Assembly: GCA_046349915.1 (NCBI GenBank) | Contig: JAXMBL010000004.1 | Coordinates: forward strand, 1,116,001-1,180,000 | Length of the DNA stretch: 64,000 nucleotides | Reading direction: 5' to 3' | From: CAIXSC01 sp046349915 | GTDB lineage: Bacteria; Planctomycetota; Planctomycetia; Pirellulales; Pirellulaceae | In this document: piece by piece, positions 8,256-17,798 of the stretch | Position numbering within the stretch: the stretch's first letter is position 1 | Layout of the letters: every line of letters starts with the position of its first letter | The notes under the pieces: generated by a model | What the model was told of the DNA's origin: nothing | The model's input: the letters and a program-made list of their open reading frames with translations, nothing else | The model's database searches: none | Translations under genes and position numbers: made by a program

Positions 8256-9785
8256 CTAGATCCTCACAAAGATCTTCTGAGTATAAAGCCAGACGCAGAC
8301 AAGCCAGAAGACGAACAAGACGGCGACTCGTTCGACGATCGGCGAGTAGGCGAACTGAGGATCGAACAAATAGTAGTTGATCCCCTGTTCCCACTGAGCC
8401 CATTGATCGATGGTTGCGCCATGGGTCTTGAGAGCTGACTTGACGAAGGGACGCATCAACTGCGACATGCAGTACATGGTAATCGAATTGACTCCCACGA
8501 CCGCCAAAGGCCAGGCCCAGCGTCGCCAGCCCCATAAATCGATCACCAGGTAAAAGGCCGACAAGATCCAGAAGGTCCAGCCCGAACTAAAGACCGCCCA
8601 GGTGGGCGTCCAGATCCGCTTCACGGTCGGGCAAAGCGACCAAGTAGCGCCTTTTCCCTGCAAAAGGGCTGGCCAGATCGTGGTGTCCAACGGGAGAACG
8701 ATGACGAAGCAAATGCCGCCCGCGATCACCAGCCAACGGAACTTCTCCCAAGGAGTTCGCTCGCCGCGCAGCAGAGTTCCTGCCATCAGGCCAAACAGCA
8801 TCGTGGCGAGCGAGGGAACAAAGTTCAGCGTCTGATAACCTCCGTCATTGAACCAGAAGCAACGCTTTTCCGGCGACTCGCCTGCTCGGGGGAATTGGTT
8901 TAACAAGCGACGGTCGACCGCGGCGGCGGCGTTGGTGTGTTTGTTCCAATGCGCCGCGAAGCCCGTGAATTGCGTCCAGTCGGCCTCGGTCTTCTTGGCC
9001 GCCGTGAGCGTTTCCTTCAGTTCATTCAGCTCCGCCTCGGGCGGCACATAGGCGGCGAAAAACAGCGTGTAAGCGGCCAAGATCAATCCGGCGGCCACTC
9101 CTTGGAATCTGATCCACCCCGCCGTGTTCTCTCGCCGGCCCGATTTTTCACTGCACAGGTACAAGAATGGGTAACCCAGGCCAATTTGGGTGAGTACGTT
9201 GACGAACGTAAAGTTGGTGAGCGCCGCGCCGTTGGACGAGAGAAACACGCCTAGCAGCACTAATACGGCCGATCGCCATAACACGTGCAGGAAGCGCACG
9301 AAGAGCGATTGGCCCTCGCGTTGCCGGCGAGCGTTCGAAAACGGCAGGGCCACTCCGACCATGAACATGAACGAAGGCTGGATGAGGTCCCAAAACGCGC
9401 AGCCGCCCCAAGCCACATGGTCGAACTGGTAGGCGAGCGTCTCCCAGAGCCAGCGCCACATCGAGTCGCCGTTGAGTCCTGTGTACGCGTTGACAACGGA
9501 CTCGTTTTTTGCCACCTGCGCAAAGCCGAACGCGCTGGAAGCCATCGCGAGCATGATGAAGCCGCGGTAGGCGTCCAGCGAGAGTAATCGCTGAGGCGTC
9601 TCGACTGCGGGAGACGGTTCCGCTGGGCCGCGCGTCGGGGGCGCCGGCGGCGTTGAAGGTGTTTTCGAGGGCGACGGGGGCGGCGAGCCGATCGGCGGAC
9701 TTGGTGGTCGAGCCGTCGTCGGTTTGGTCGGCGGACTCGCTGGAGTCGTGCCGCGCGGCGTGTCGGTGGGAGGGGCGGTTGTCAT
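8256..9785 (-). CDS. HGSNAT/DUF5009-like membrane acyltransferase
   Basis: 509 residues. The first ~60 are Pro/Thr-rich and probably disordered in the cytoplasm. A multi-spanning membrane domain follows, beginning with LLSLDAYRGFIMLAMA, the hallmark start of heparan-alpha-glucosaminide N-acetyltransferase-like proteins. WGGCAFWDLIQPSFMFMVGVALPFS is also typical. About ten hydrophobic segments follow, broken by a soluble insert (residues ~255-320). The eukaryotic homologue moves an acetyl group across a membrane to glucosamine; the bacterial substrate is unknown but likely an extracytoplasmic glycan. The gene lies 13 bp after the D-2-hydroxyacid dehydrogenase gene, so the two are probably one transcript. 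Confidence 0.85.
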   Translation of the reverse strand: MTTAPPTDTPRGTTPASPPTKPTTARPPSPPIGSPPPSPSKTPSTPPAPPTRGPAEPSPAVETPQRLLSLDAYRGFIMLAMASSAFGFAQVAKNESVVNAYTGLNGDSMWRWLWETLAYQFDHVAWGGCAFWDLIQPSFMFMVGVALPFSNARRQREGQSLFVRFLHVLWRSAVLVLLGVFLSSNGAALTNFTFVNVLTQIGLGYPFLYLCSEKSGRRENTAGWIRFQGVAAGLILAAYTLFFAAYVPPEAELNELKETLTAAKKTEADWTQFTGFAAHWNKHTNAAAAVDRRLLNQFPRAGESPEKRCFWFNDGGYQTLNFVPSLATMLFGLMAGTLLRGERTPWEKFRWLVIAGGICFVIVLPLDTTIWPALLQGKGATWSLCPTVKRIWTPTWAVFSSGWTFWILSAFYLVIDLWGWRRWAWPLAVVGVNSITMYCMSQLMRPFVKSALKTHGATIDQWAQWEQGINYYLFDPQFAYSPIVERVAVLFVFWLVCVWLYTQKIFVRI

Positions 9786-9798
9786 CAGCTTCTCTCCG

Positions 9799-10818
9799 TC
9801 AAGACCACTCGGCCTTGTTGACTACATTCATCAACGGTTCGCCCGCGACGTACCGTCGGACATTTTCCAGGAGCGTCGCCAAGTGTCGCTCGGCGATATG
9901 AATGGAGCAAGCCGCCACGTGGGGCGTCAGGATGACATTGTCGAAGTCCCAAAGCGGATGTTCGGCAGGTAAGGGTTCAATCTCGAAGACGTCGAGCGCG
10001 GCGCCGGCGATCTCCCCTGCCCTGAGAGCTTCCACGAGATCGTCAAGTTTCACGATGGCGCCGCGACCGATATTGATCAGATACGCCGAGCGGCGCATGC
10101 GACGCAGGAGTTCACGATCGAACATCCCGGCGGTCCGAGGCGTGTGCGGCGCGCAGATCACGACGAAGTCGCTGTCGGCCAGCAATCGATCGAGTCCGTC
10201 GAGCGTCCAGAGCGCGGCAACGCCCGGCGGAGCAACCTGCGTGACCGGATCGACCGCCAGCACTCGCATGCCAAAAGCCAACGCACGCCGCGCGACTTCG
10301 GCGCCGATGCTGCCGAGGCCGACGATTCCCAGCGTGCAGTCGGATAGATGCAGATGAGCTCGATCCATGCCGCTGACAAAGCAAGGGCCGCCCGCGAAAT
10401 TGGACCGTTGCGATTCGCCTCCGCGCGGCGCCCAACGCTTCTGCAGTTGGCAGCGGATATAGTAAGGGAAGTGGCGAGCGAAACTGAGTACATAGCCCAT
10501 GACGTGGTCGGCGATGACGTCGTGAAACAATCCCCGCATGTTGGTCAGTCGGCACGGATGTGCGATGAGCTCGGGAAACACGTAATGCTCGAGACTGGCG
10601 GTGGCGGATTGAACCCAACGCAGTCGTCCGGCTCTGGCCAAGAGATCTGGAGTGATCTTGCCGAAAAAGGCATCGGCGTCGACGATCGCCGCGCTCGCTT
10701 GCTCTTGATTCGCACAATTGACAACCTCCAACTCGCCGCCAGCCTCTCGGATCGCGGCGACTCGGGACGCATCGACCTCGGGAAAGAGCACCAGTTTGCG
10801 AGCGTCGAGATCACGCAT
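9799..10818 (-). CDS. D-2-hydroxyacid dehydrogenase
   Basis: 339 residues. The NAD-binding domain has GIVGLGSIGAEVARRALAFG. The catalytic arginine region is INIGRGAIVKLDDLVEAL, the glutamate is in ALDVFEIEPLPAEHPLW and the histidine in ILTPHVAACS, the usual Arg-Glu-His set of this family (PF00389/PF02826). It reduces 2-keto acids to D-2-hydroxy acids or the reverse; phosphoglycerate, glyoxylate/hydroxypyruvate and other substrates are all possible and cannot be told apart here. It has no ACT domain, so it is not a full-length SerA. It is the first gene of a leftward cluster with the membrane acyltransferase 13 bp downstream. Confidence 0.9.
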   Translation of the reverse strand: MRDLDARKLVLFPEVDASRVAAIREAGGELEVVNCANQEQASAAIVDADAFFGKITPDLLARAGRLRWVQSATASLEHYVFPELIAHPCRLTNMRGLFHDVIADHVMGYVLSFARHFPYYIRCQLQKRWAPRGGESQRSNFAGGPCFVSGMDRAHLHLSDCTLGIVGLGSIGAEVARRALAFGMRVLAVDPVTQVAPPGVAALWTLDGLDRLLADSDFVVICAPHTPRTAGMFDRELLRRMRRSAYLINIGRGAIVKLDDLVEALRAGEIAGAALDVFEIEPLPAEHPLWDFDNVILTPHVAACSIHIAERHLATLLENVRRYVAGEPLMNVVNKAEWS

Positions 10819-10953
10819 GGATAGTCGGTTGATGGGGTGAGTGGAGGGAGAGGAATTCGACGACGGGCAATTCAGGGATGCGATTCACCATTCGGAGCCC
10901 GAGTGTACCGGTCCACTAGGACGACGAGAAGAGAGCCGCGATGTCTGGCCTTA

Positions 10954-11798
10954 GGCAGCCGGACGAAAAAAAACTACCAGCAGACCCAGTTCGGCCCGAC
11001 CGTAGCGCAGAGCGGGCGGTTCCGAGCAGACCTTCGGTAGTGCGAACACGCAACGCTTGTCCGTGCAACGAAGCGGTGGCAGGCGCCTTGGCTGCCTGTC
11101 TCTATTCCGCGGGCGCCGGGCCTGCTCGTAGCGGTTCGATCAGGACGCTCCAACGCGGGAGCGTCTCGGAACGTTGGAGGCGTTGCGCCAGGGGAGCAAA
11201 CGCCTGGCGGCTGATTCGCTTTCCACGTTCGTAGGTCGTGGTCACCCACTGCACGATGGGATGAAGGCCCTTCCAAGTCATCGTCTGCGCCCACTGCAAC
11301 ACGGTGTTCACGTCGGTTAACAGCGTTCCATTCCAATGTCGTTCCAGGCAACTCCAACAACGTTCCACCGGATTGTACTTGCTGTGGTAAGGCTCGATGC
11401 CATCCGCAATGAAGTCACTCGATTCCCGACTAAAGCAAGTTCGTCTGAAACTTGGGGTCGGCCTGCGATTGTTCGTCGAGCAATTCGGTCGACACGCGGG
11501 CCAGGGTGGGCGACTGAGCTTCACAGGTCCGTCGACCGCGACGAGCGAAATGGGGCAGAAGAGCGACCTGATATTCCTGCTCGATCAAACCCTTTTGCAC
11601 TGCCTGGCGACACCAGCCGAACATCGACTCGGCGCGCCGCGGACTCGCCACATCAGACACCTCCTTGTCGAGGAGCTATCTTGGGCGTTCGCTATTCCCG
11701 GGCCAAGGTCGATTCTGGAACCAAGTCTGGCAGGTTGCAGAGGCCTCGCGCAATGCCTTCATGTGGGTCTGCTGGTAATTTTTTTTCGTCCGGCTGCC
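10954..11798. mobile_element. Decayed ISAzo13-family insertion element with intact terminal repeats
   Basis: An 845-bp element bounded by 35-bp inverted repeats, 10954-10988 and 11764-11798, differing at one base. Each starts GGCAGCCGGACG, then eight A, then (C/T)TACCAGCAGACCCA. TTA directly repeated on both sides (10951-10953 and 11799-11801) looks like a 3-bp target duplication. The right-hand TTA is, on the minus strand, the TAA stop codon of the MFS gene. Inside lies a broken transposase reading frame on the minus strand. The element is much shorter than a full IS of this family, so it cannot move by itself but could be mobilised in trans. Confidence 0.8.
11102..11690 (-). pseudogene. ISAzo13-type transposase remnant, frameshifted with internal deletion
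   Basis: The 3' part (11102-11400) encodes the family's C-terminal signature: PYHSKYNPVERCWSCLERHW, NGTLL, TMTWKGLHPIVQWVTTTYERG. This matches the Rhodopirellula-type DDE transposase (PF07592), where the last catalytic Glu is in NPxERCW. The 5' part (11430-11690), in another frame, reads LARVSTELLDEQSQADPKFQTNLL, resembling an upstream portion of such proteins. The two parts abut near 11425-11435, so most of the catalytic core with the first two acidic residues is missing. No function is expected. The assignment of the 5' part is less certain than that of the C-terminus. Confidence 0.75.
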
Positions 11799-13076
11799 TT
11801 AGTCGGTTGCCTCGGCGGCGCGAGGCCGAATCAGCAACACGATGCCGACGGAGACCAAGGCGATCGCGGCAAATACTCCGAAAATCACGTTGAGCGGAAC
11901 ATCTCGATCACGCAGTTCGCCAAATCCCCAGTCCGCGAATCCTCCACAGCTAATGCTGACGAGATTCATGAAGCCATAGCCGGTGGCTCGGAGTTCTGGC
12001 CGCACGATCTGGCACAGGATTGGCATGTTGTTGCAGTCGAAGAAGCCCCAGCCGATTCCAAAGAGAATCAGGAAGGCGATGGCCGCTTGCAACGAGCCAG
12101 CATTGCCGACCCCGAACAGAGCGGGCAAGAAGAAGGACATGCCGATCGCGCTCACATAGATGCGTCCTCGCAACGATCGTTTCATCCAGAGGTCGGCCAA
12201 TAACCCGCCGATACCAACGCCAATCAGCGAGGCGATTTGTACGTAGACGACCGCGGACACACCTGCTTTTCCCTGCCCCAGACTGAACTTGCTTTTCAAG
12301 ATGTCGGGCATCCAATCTTTCACGACCCAGCCGGCAATTGCGGGAAGCGTAAAATAGAGGACTAGCAGGAGGAAGTCCGGTTTTTGAAATAGTTCTTGAA
12401 TCGCCATCCAGGGTGAAGGAGACAGGCGAGCATGACTTGCGTCAGGGGATGCAGTCGACTCGTTGATTGGCCGAGGTGCGTCTCGCAGCAGCCAAAACAG
12501 CGGGAAGGCGTAGGCGATTCCGACGACGCCGCAGACTGAAAACGCCCAGCGCCAACCCAAGGTCGGACTGTCGGCGACGTAGCCCGAGAAGCCGCCCAGC
12601 AGGATGCCGGCATAAATGCCCATTTGGTGTATGCCGACCGCGCGCGAGCGAGTCGCGCCGAAGTGGAATTGAGTAATCAAGGCCAATGCCGCGGGAATGT
12701 AAAACGCCTCGCTGATTCCCATGATGGCACGAGCCGCGACCAATTGCGGAAACGACTCCACGTGCCCTGTCGCCCAGGTTACCGCCGACCAGACGAACAA
12801 GCTGCTCGCGATCACTCGCCGGCGACTGAGTCGGTCGGCCAGATATCCGCCGAGCGGGCTGAGGATGGCATACACCCACTTGAACGATCCCATCACGATC
12901 CCCCAGTTCGCCTTGGTGGCGATGTCTGGGATGTCATCCATCATTGAGGTTTTCATGGCGGCCAGCATTTGCCGGTCGAGATAGTTCAGCAGGGCGACGG
13001 GGACCAAGAGGAAGACGATCAGCCAAGCGGTGGCCAGAGGCGTGGAACGCGGAGAGTCTTCGAGGGAGGTATTCAT
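11799..13076 (-). CDS. MFS transporter
   Basis: 425 residues with about twelve membrane segments. The first helix is followed by LNYLDRQMLAAM, and the loop 2-3 motif GGYLADRLSRRRVI is the MFS signature. The family looks like anion:cation or sugar-acid/hexuronate symporters (ACS-like), but the substrate cannot be called. The reading frame ends exactly at the right-hand target duplication of the ISAzo13-type element: the TTA at 11799-11801 gives the TAA stop, so the insertion left the coding sequence complete. The gene is divergent from the FAD oxidoreductase gene with 131 bp between starts. Confidence 0.88.
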   Translation of the reverse strand: MNTSLEDSPRSTPLATAWLIVFLLVPVALLNYLDRQMLAAMKTSMMDDIPDIATKANWGIVMGSFKWVYAILSPLGGYLADRLSRRRVIASSLFVWSAVTWATGHVESFPQLVAARAIMGISEAFYIPAALALITQFHFGATRSRAVGIHQMGIYAGILLGGFSGYVADSPTLGWRWAFSVCGVVGIAYAFPLFWLLRDAPRPINESTASPDASHARLSPSPWMAIQELFQKPDFLLLVLYFTLPAIAGWVVKDWMPDILKSKFSLGQGKAGVSAVVYVQIASLIGVGIGGLLADLWMKRSLRGRIYVSAIGMSFFLPALFGVGNAGSLQAAIAFLILFGIGWGFFDCNNMPILCQIVRPELRATGYGFMNLVSISCGGFADWGFGELRDRDVPLNVIFGVFAAIALVSVGIVLLIRPRAAEATD

Positions 13077-13207
13077 GGTGGGACAATTTACCAGCGCGGC
13101 TTCGTCCAGGTGACGGGACTGGTGCGACCTTTCCTCCAGGGATTGTGCGAGTGTGGTAGATTGACCCCGCGTCGTTGTGCTGGACCAGCAAGAGGGAGTG
13201 ACCTGCT

Positions 13208-15310
13208 ATGGGGTGCAAGCCGAATTCGTATCGCGTCGTCGCGTGGTTGGCGTGTTGGTTGGCCGGATTCGGGACGAGTGTTCCGCTGGTCGCCCAGCAA
13301 ACGGACGGGCGAGTTTACGATGTGGTCGTCTATGGCGGGACGGCGGGCGGCGTCGCGGCCGCCATCCAAGTCAGCCGCATGGGCAAGACCGTGTTGCTGA
13401 TCGAACCGGGACAACATCTCGGTGGACTTACCAGCGGTGGGCTAGGCGCTACCGACATCGGTAATAAGGCGGCCATCGGCGGCATCAGTCGCGACTTCTA
13501 CAAGCGAGTGCGACAGCACTATGCAAAGGCCGAAGCGTGGACTCGAGAACGTCCCGAGGACTATCGCAGCGGACGCGCGAGCGAGCAGGGGAAGGAAGAT
13601 GCCATGTGGACGTTCGAGCCGAGCGTGGCTGAACGAATCCTGCGCGAAATGCTGGACGAAGCCAAGGTCCCCGTCCTCTTCGGCGAGCGGCTCGACCTGC
13701 AACAAAAGATCGCCAAGAAGGAAGGCGGTATCGGCGAAATCAAGTTCGAAAGCGGCCGGATTGCTCGCGGTTTAAGATACATCGACGCTACATATGAGGG
13801 GGACCTGCTGGCTTTGGCGGGGGTCGCTTTTCACGTGGGGCGCGAAGCGAACTCGGTCTATGACGAGACGCTGAATGGGGTGCAAGTTGCAAACGCCACG
13901 AAGCATCAGTTACAGCCGGGCGTCGATCCTTACGTGAAGAAAGGTGATCCGACGAGCGGCTTATTGCCCGGCGTGACGGCGGGGCCTCCCGGCGAAGATG
14001 GCTCGGGGGATCGTCGAGTGCAGGCGTATAACTTCCGCATGTGCATCACCGATCATGAAGCGAATCGCATTCCATTCGAGAAGCCGGCAGGATACGACGA
14101 GTTGCGATATGAGTTGCTGTTTCGCAACTTTGAGGTCGGGGAAAAACGAATTCCCTGGAGCCTCTTCTTGATGCCGAATCGCAAGACGGACGTCAACAAT
14201 AACTTTGGGTTCTCCACCGACAACATTGGACTCAATTACGACTGGGCGGAGGGGAGCTACAAGACTCGTGAAAAGATCTTCCGCGAACATCTGCTCTATC
14301 AACGAGGCCTGATGTGGACCTTAGCCAATCATCCACGTGTGCCTGAAGCGATCCGCCAGGAAGTGTCGAAGTGGGGGAACTGCAAGGATGAGTTTCTCGA
14401 GCATGGAGGATGGTCGCACCAATTGTATGTGCGCGAGGCCAGGCGAATGATCTCGGACTACGTGATGACTCAGCACAATTGCCAGGGGCGACGAGTGGCG
14501 GAGGATTCGGTGGGATTGGCCGCCTACACGATGGATTCGCATAACGTTCAACGTTACGTCGACGCTCAAGGGTTTGCCCGCAATGAGGGCGACGTGCAGG
14601 TCGGAGGATTCCCGCCCTACCCGATTGCCTATCGGTCGCTGACGCCGCGCGAGACGGAGTGTGGAAATCTCCTGGTTCCTGTCTGTTTGGCCGCGTCTCA
14701 CATCGCCTACGGTTCCATCCGCATGGAACCCGTATTCATGGTGCTCGGACAATCCGCGGCGACCGCCGCGTGTCAATCGATCGATCAGCAGGTCGCCGTG
14801 CAGCGGATCGATTATCGGCTGCTGGCGGAGCGTTTGCTGGCTGACGGTCAGATTCTGAAGTGGACGGGCCCCGCTCCGGGTGGGGTCGATCCGAAGAAGC
14901 TGGCGGGGATTGTCGTTGATGATGCCCAGGCCAAGGCGACCGGGGGATGGGCGGTCAGTAACTCGGTGCCTGGCTTTGTTGGCGTCGGTTACTCCCATGA
15001 CGCGAACGAAGAAAAGGGCCGCAAGAAGCTGGAGTTCTCGGTGAAAATCCCTAAAAACGGCCGGTATGAGCTAAGATTGGCCTATACTCCGAATCCTAAT
15101 CGAGCGACCAACGTCCCTGTCACGGTGGAGCATCGCGAGGGAAAGACCGTGGTTCGAGTGGACCAGAAGCGGAAACCTGCGATCGAGTCTCGGTTTGTTT
15201 CGTTGGGAACATTCGAATTCGAAGCGGGAGATCGCACCGTGGCCGTGGTGACGAACGACGAAACTGATGGCTTTGTGGTCGTTGACGCGATTCAGTTGCT
15301 CCCCGAGTGA
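13208..15310 (+). CDS. Secreted FAD-dependent oxidoreductase with C-terminal golvesin-like domain
   Basis: 700 residues. Residues 1-~30 (ending VPLVAQQ) look like a signal peptide. The FAD Rossmann motif is DVVVYGGTAGGVAAAIQVSRMGKTV, followed by LIEPGQHLGGLTSGGLG, typical of the PF12831 FAD_oxidored family common in planctomycetes. From about residue 560 the sequence changes to a beta-rich module (VVDDAQAKATGGW ... TDGFVVVDAIQLLPE) like the golvesin/xanthan-lyase C-terminal domain, which probably binds carbohydrate. An AGAGGGAG ribosome site lies about 10 bases before the ATG. The J-like gene starts 4 bp after the stop, indicating an operon. The substrate is unknown. Confidence 0.85.
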   Translation: MGCKPNSYRVVAWLACWLAGFGTSVPLVAQQTDGRVYDVVVYGGTAGGVAAAIQVSRMGKTVLLIEPGQHLGGLTSGGLGATDIGNKAAIGGISRDFYKRVRQHYAKAEAWTRERPEDYRSGRASEQGKEDAMWTFEPSVAERILREMLDEAKVPVLFGERLDLQQKIAKKEGGIGEIKFESGRIARGLRYIDATYEGDLLALAGVAFHVGREANSVYDETLNGVQVANATKHQLQPGVDPYVKKGDPTSGLLPGVTAGPPGEDGSGDRRVQAYNFRMCITDHEANRIPFEKPAGYDELRYELLFRNFEVGEKRIPWSLFLMPNRKTDVNNNFGFSTDNIGLNYDWAEGSYKTREKIFREHLLYQRGLMWTLANHPRVPEAIRQEVSKWGNCKDEFLEHGGWSHQLYVREARRMISDYVMTQHNCQGRRVAEDSVGLAAYTMDSHNVQRYVDAQGFARNEGDVQVGGFPPYPIAYRSLTPRETECGNLLVPVCLAASHIAYGSIRMEPVFMVLGQSAATAACQSIDQQVAVQRIDYRLLAERLLADGQILKWTGPAPGGVDPKKLAGIVVDDAQAKATGGWAVSNSVPGFVGVGYSHDANEEKGRKKLEFSVKIPKNGRYELRLAYTPNPNRATNVPVTVEHREGKTVVRVDQKRKPAIESRFVSLGTFEFEAGDRTVAVVTNDETDGFVVVDAIQLLPE

Positions 15311-15314
15311 ACGC

Positions 15315-16703
15315 ATGACCTCCGACACGTTCGATCCTTATCTCCACTGGCTCGGAATTCCCCCGCACGAGCGGCCGGTCGACCACTACCGGCTGCTGGG
15401 GGTCGCGCTGTTTGAACCGGACTCGCGGCGAATCGAGGAGGCGGCGGATGCGAGGATGAACTTGGTCCGAAGTTATCAGTCGGGCCCGCGAGTCGCGTAC
15501 ACGCAAAAGCTGCTGAACGAGTTGTCCGCCGCTCGGCTCTGTTTGACGAATCCGCAATCGAAGGCTTCGTATGACGCCGTCTTACGCGGGCGGCAGGTGC
15601 TGGGCGTTGCCAATCAGCCGTCGCCGCCGCCGTCGCTGCCACCGGGATTTGGACCCGCGGCGTTACCGGCGTCGATGCCGCCTCTCGGTGCGGCGCCGCC
15701 CATGGGAATGTCGCCCATGGGAATGTCGCCTTCGGCGGCCCCCATGGCGATTCCGGTGATGCCCCAGACGTACGCCGTTCCCATGGCGATCCCTTTGGCA
15801 TCGCCATTGGCCTATCCCTCGGCGATGCCTTACGGGGCGCCGCCACAACGGATGGGCGCTTCCGTCACTAGTCCGGTCGCGCCGTATCCTCCCGCACCGC
15901 CGCCTCCTCTTGCGCCTCCCCCGGCGCCTTCCCCAGTTTCCACGGTGGGAGGGACGCGATCCTCGGCGAACGAGACTATGCCCGAGCCGTTGGCGCCGCC
16001 GTTGGGGCAAGAACACGCGGAGGCGTCGAGCGAGAGTAAGGCGGGAAAGCGGAAGCGAATCGCCCTCATCGTCGCGGGCGGCTTGGTGCTATTGATCGGA
16101 GGTGGGCTGGGGATAGCGAGTAGGATGGGACGCGGCGGATCGAGGCTCGCGGAAGATGCGGCCGAGGAGCAAACACCCACAGTGATCGTGGTGGGCAAAC
16201 GCGAGGATCACGGAAATCCCAAGCACACACGATCGACAATCGACGACCCTTTCGGCTCGGTCGAAGTGGTCCAAGAAGGGACCGGCGAAATGCACTTCCC
16301 CGCGCAGATCGCGGAAATCGCCGGTGAGGGAATATCGCTGGAACTGCGGGGCGACGATCAAGTGGTCGCGGGATGGGGTGGGCCCAGTGCGCAGTCGATC
16401 AGCTGGAATTTCCGGCTGGTGAAGCCTGATATTTTTCGCGTCGAGCTGACTTATGCGGCAACTGACGAAGCTCGCGGGGGACGTTGGGTGCTGATGGTCG
16501 ACGACGGCGAGCCCAAGGCGGCGGAGGTTGTGTCGACGGGGGGATTGGAGACCTTTCGCACGGACATCCTGCACGTGACCGCGCCTCGTAGCGGCAAGCA
16601 TCGACTAACGCTGAGCGTCGAGGGAATGGAGCGCCCGGGCGGGTTGGTCTTCAAGACGCTCCGCTTCATTCCCAAGGGGATTGGCGATAAGAAGAAATCG
16701 TGA
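15315..16703 (+). CDS. J-like domain membrane protein with Pro/Met/Ala-rich linker
   Basis: 462 residues. The N-terminus (DPYLHWLGIPPHERPVDHYRLLGVALFEPD) to about residue 85 (NPQSKASYDAVLRG) resembles the J-domain-like module often seen in planctomycete kinases and membrane proteins; there is no clear HPD tripeptide, so a chaperone role is doubtful. Residues ~95-230 are low complexity, including two MGMSP units and Pro runs. A single membrane segment (IALIVAGGLVLLIGGGLGIA) lies near residue 245, followed by an extracytoplasmic beta-rich domain. The ATG at 15315, 4 bp after the previous stop, was chosen over the longer frame. Function unknown; the context suggests an envelope role with the preceding oxidoreductase. 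Confidence 0.72.
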   Translation: MTSDTFDPYLHWLGIPPHERPVDHYRLLGVALFEPDSRRIEEAADARMNLVRSYQSGPRVAYTQKLLNELSAARLCLTNPQSKASYDAVLRGRQVLGVANQPSPPPSLPPGFGPAALPASMPPLGAAPPMGMSPMGMSPSAAPMAIPVMPQTYAVPMAIPLASPLAYPSAMPYGAPPQRMGASVTSPVAPYPPAPPPPLAPPPAPSPVSTVGGTRSSANETMPEPLAPPLGQEHAEASSESKAGKRKRIALIVAGGLVLLIGGGLGIASRMGRGGSRLAEDAAEEQTPTVIVVGKREDHGNPKHTRSTIDDPFGSVEVVQEGTGEMHFPAQIAEIAGEGISLELRGDDQVVAGWGGPSAQSISWNFRLVKPDIFRVELTYAATDEARGGRWVLMVDDGEPKAAEVVSTGGLETFRTDILHVTAPRSGKHRLTLSVEGMERPGGLVFKTLRFIPKGIGDKKKS

Positions 16704-16746
16704 GCGATAGCCGAACCAAGGAGCAGGGTTCGGGAAGGAGTGACTC

Positions 16747-17751
16747 GTGTTGATTTCTTTCACCTGCCCGCATTGCGGCGTCACCAAGCAAGTATTGAAG
16801 GACTTTGTCGGTCGCTCGGGACCCTGCGCATCCTGCGGCGTTCAGGTGACGATCCATCCCACCGGAACCTCCATTGACGAGTTCGCGCCGAAACCTGTCA
16901 TTGCAAGTCGCGAACGACTGAAGGCCGACCGAGTTACTCGGTGGATGCTCATCGTATTCATGGTGATGGCGGTCGGCAGCCTGATCGTGGGTGGTTTCGC
17001 GGTGTGGAGAAAGGCCGATAGTCTGGCGGGGCCGGCGATTAGCCCTCGAGCCCAGATGCGACGCGCGAATTGCGAGAATCGCATGCGTCAGATCGCCGTT
17101 GCCTTGCGAGCCTATCATGACAAGCATCTCACTTATCCACCTGCCTACACCACGGATGCCGCGGGAAACAAATTGCATAGTTGGCGGACCCTGATCCTGC
17201 CCTTTATGGGACGAGAGAATCTCTACCAGCGAATCGCACTCGACGAACCGTGGGATAGTCCCAGGAATCTTGCGGTGGGCGAGTTCTTGCCTGAATTCCA
17301 CTGTGATGCGGAAGTTCAGCTGCCGTCGAGCAAGACGAGCTACGTGGCGGTGGTCGGACCGGGCAGTGTTTGGGATCCACAAAGTCCCGTCAAACGTGCT
17401 GACATTACTGACAAGAAGTCGCAGACGCTGCTGATCGTGGAATGGCACGACTCGGATATCAGCTGGATGGAGCCTCGCGATCTTTCGGTCGAAGAGTTTG
17501 TCGCCCAAGGTGGTCGTTCTCATCATCCTTTCGGCGACAAGGCTCCGCCGGCGGCCGATGACCCCCAAGTGTTTCTCGCCGCCTTCGCCGACGAACATGT
17601 CGAAACGTTGGCTGATAATCAGCCGACAGAAATGAGGCGGGCGTACGTAACGCGGGCGGGAGGCGAGAAGTTGCCGGAGCCGGTCGACAAGAAACAGAAG
17701 ACGACCACGGACGCGAAATCAGCAGCGAAGCCAGAAGACGACGACGAGTGA
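16747..17751 (+). CDS. Zinc-ribbon, membrane-anchored DUF1559-type protein
   Basis: 334 residues starting at GTG with GGAG six bases upstream. Two CxxC pairs near the N-terminus (FTCPHCG, GPCASCG) form a likely zinc ribbon in the cytoplasm. One membrane helix follows (MLIVFMVMAVGSLIVGGFAV, residues ~60-80). The outer part begins ANCENRMRQIAVALRAYHDKHLTYPPA and continues with SWRTLILPFMGRENLYQRI, the DUF1559 / SBP_bac_10 signature that is strongly expanded in planctomycetes. Unlike most family members it lacks a type IV pilin prepilin peptide. The tail is Lys/Asp/Glu-rich. It may be the third gene of the unit starting at 13208, 43 bp after the J-like gene. Confidence 0.82.
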   Translation: MLISFTCPHCGVTKQVLKDFVGRSGPCASCGVQVTIHPTGTSIDEFAPKPVIASRERLKADRVTRWMLIVFMVMAVGSLIVGGFAVWRKADSLAGPAISPRAQMRRANCENRMRQIAVALRAYHDKHLTYPPAYTTDAAGNKLHSWRTLILPFMGRENLYQRIALDEPWDSPRNLAVGEFLPEFHCDAEVQLPSSKTSYVAVVGPGSVWDPQSPVKRADITDKKSQTLLIVEWHDSDISWMEPRDLSVEEFVAQGGRSHHPFGDKAPPAADDPQVFLAAFADEHVETLADNQPTEMRRAYVTRAGGEKLPEPVDKKQKTTTDAKSAAKPEDDDE

Positions 17752-17798
17752 ACTGACTGCATTATCTCGTCGAACGCATGAAACGAGCGGGCGAGTGG

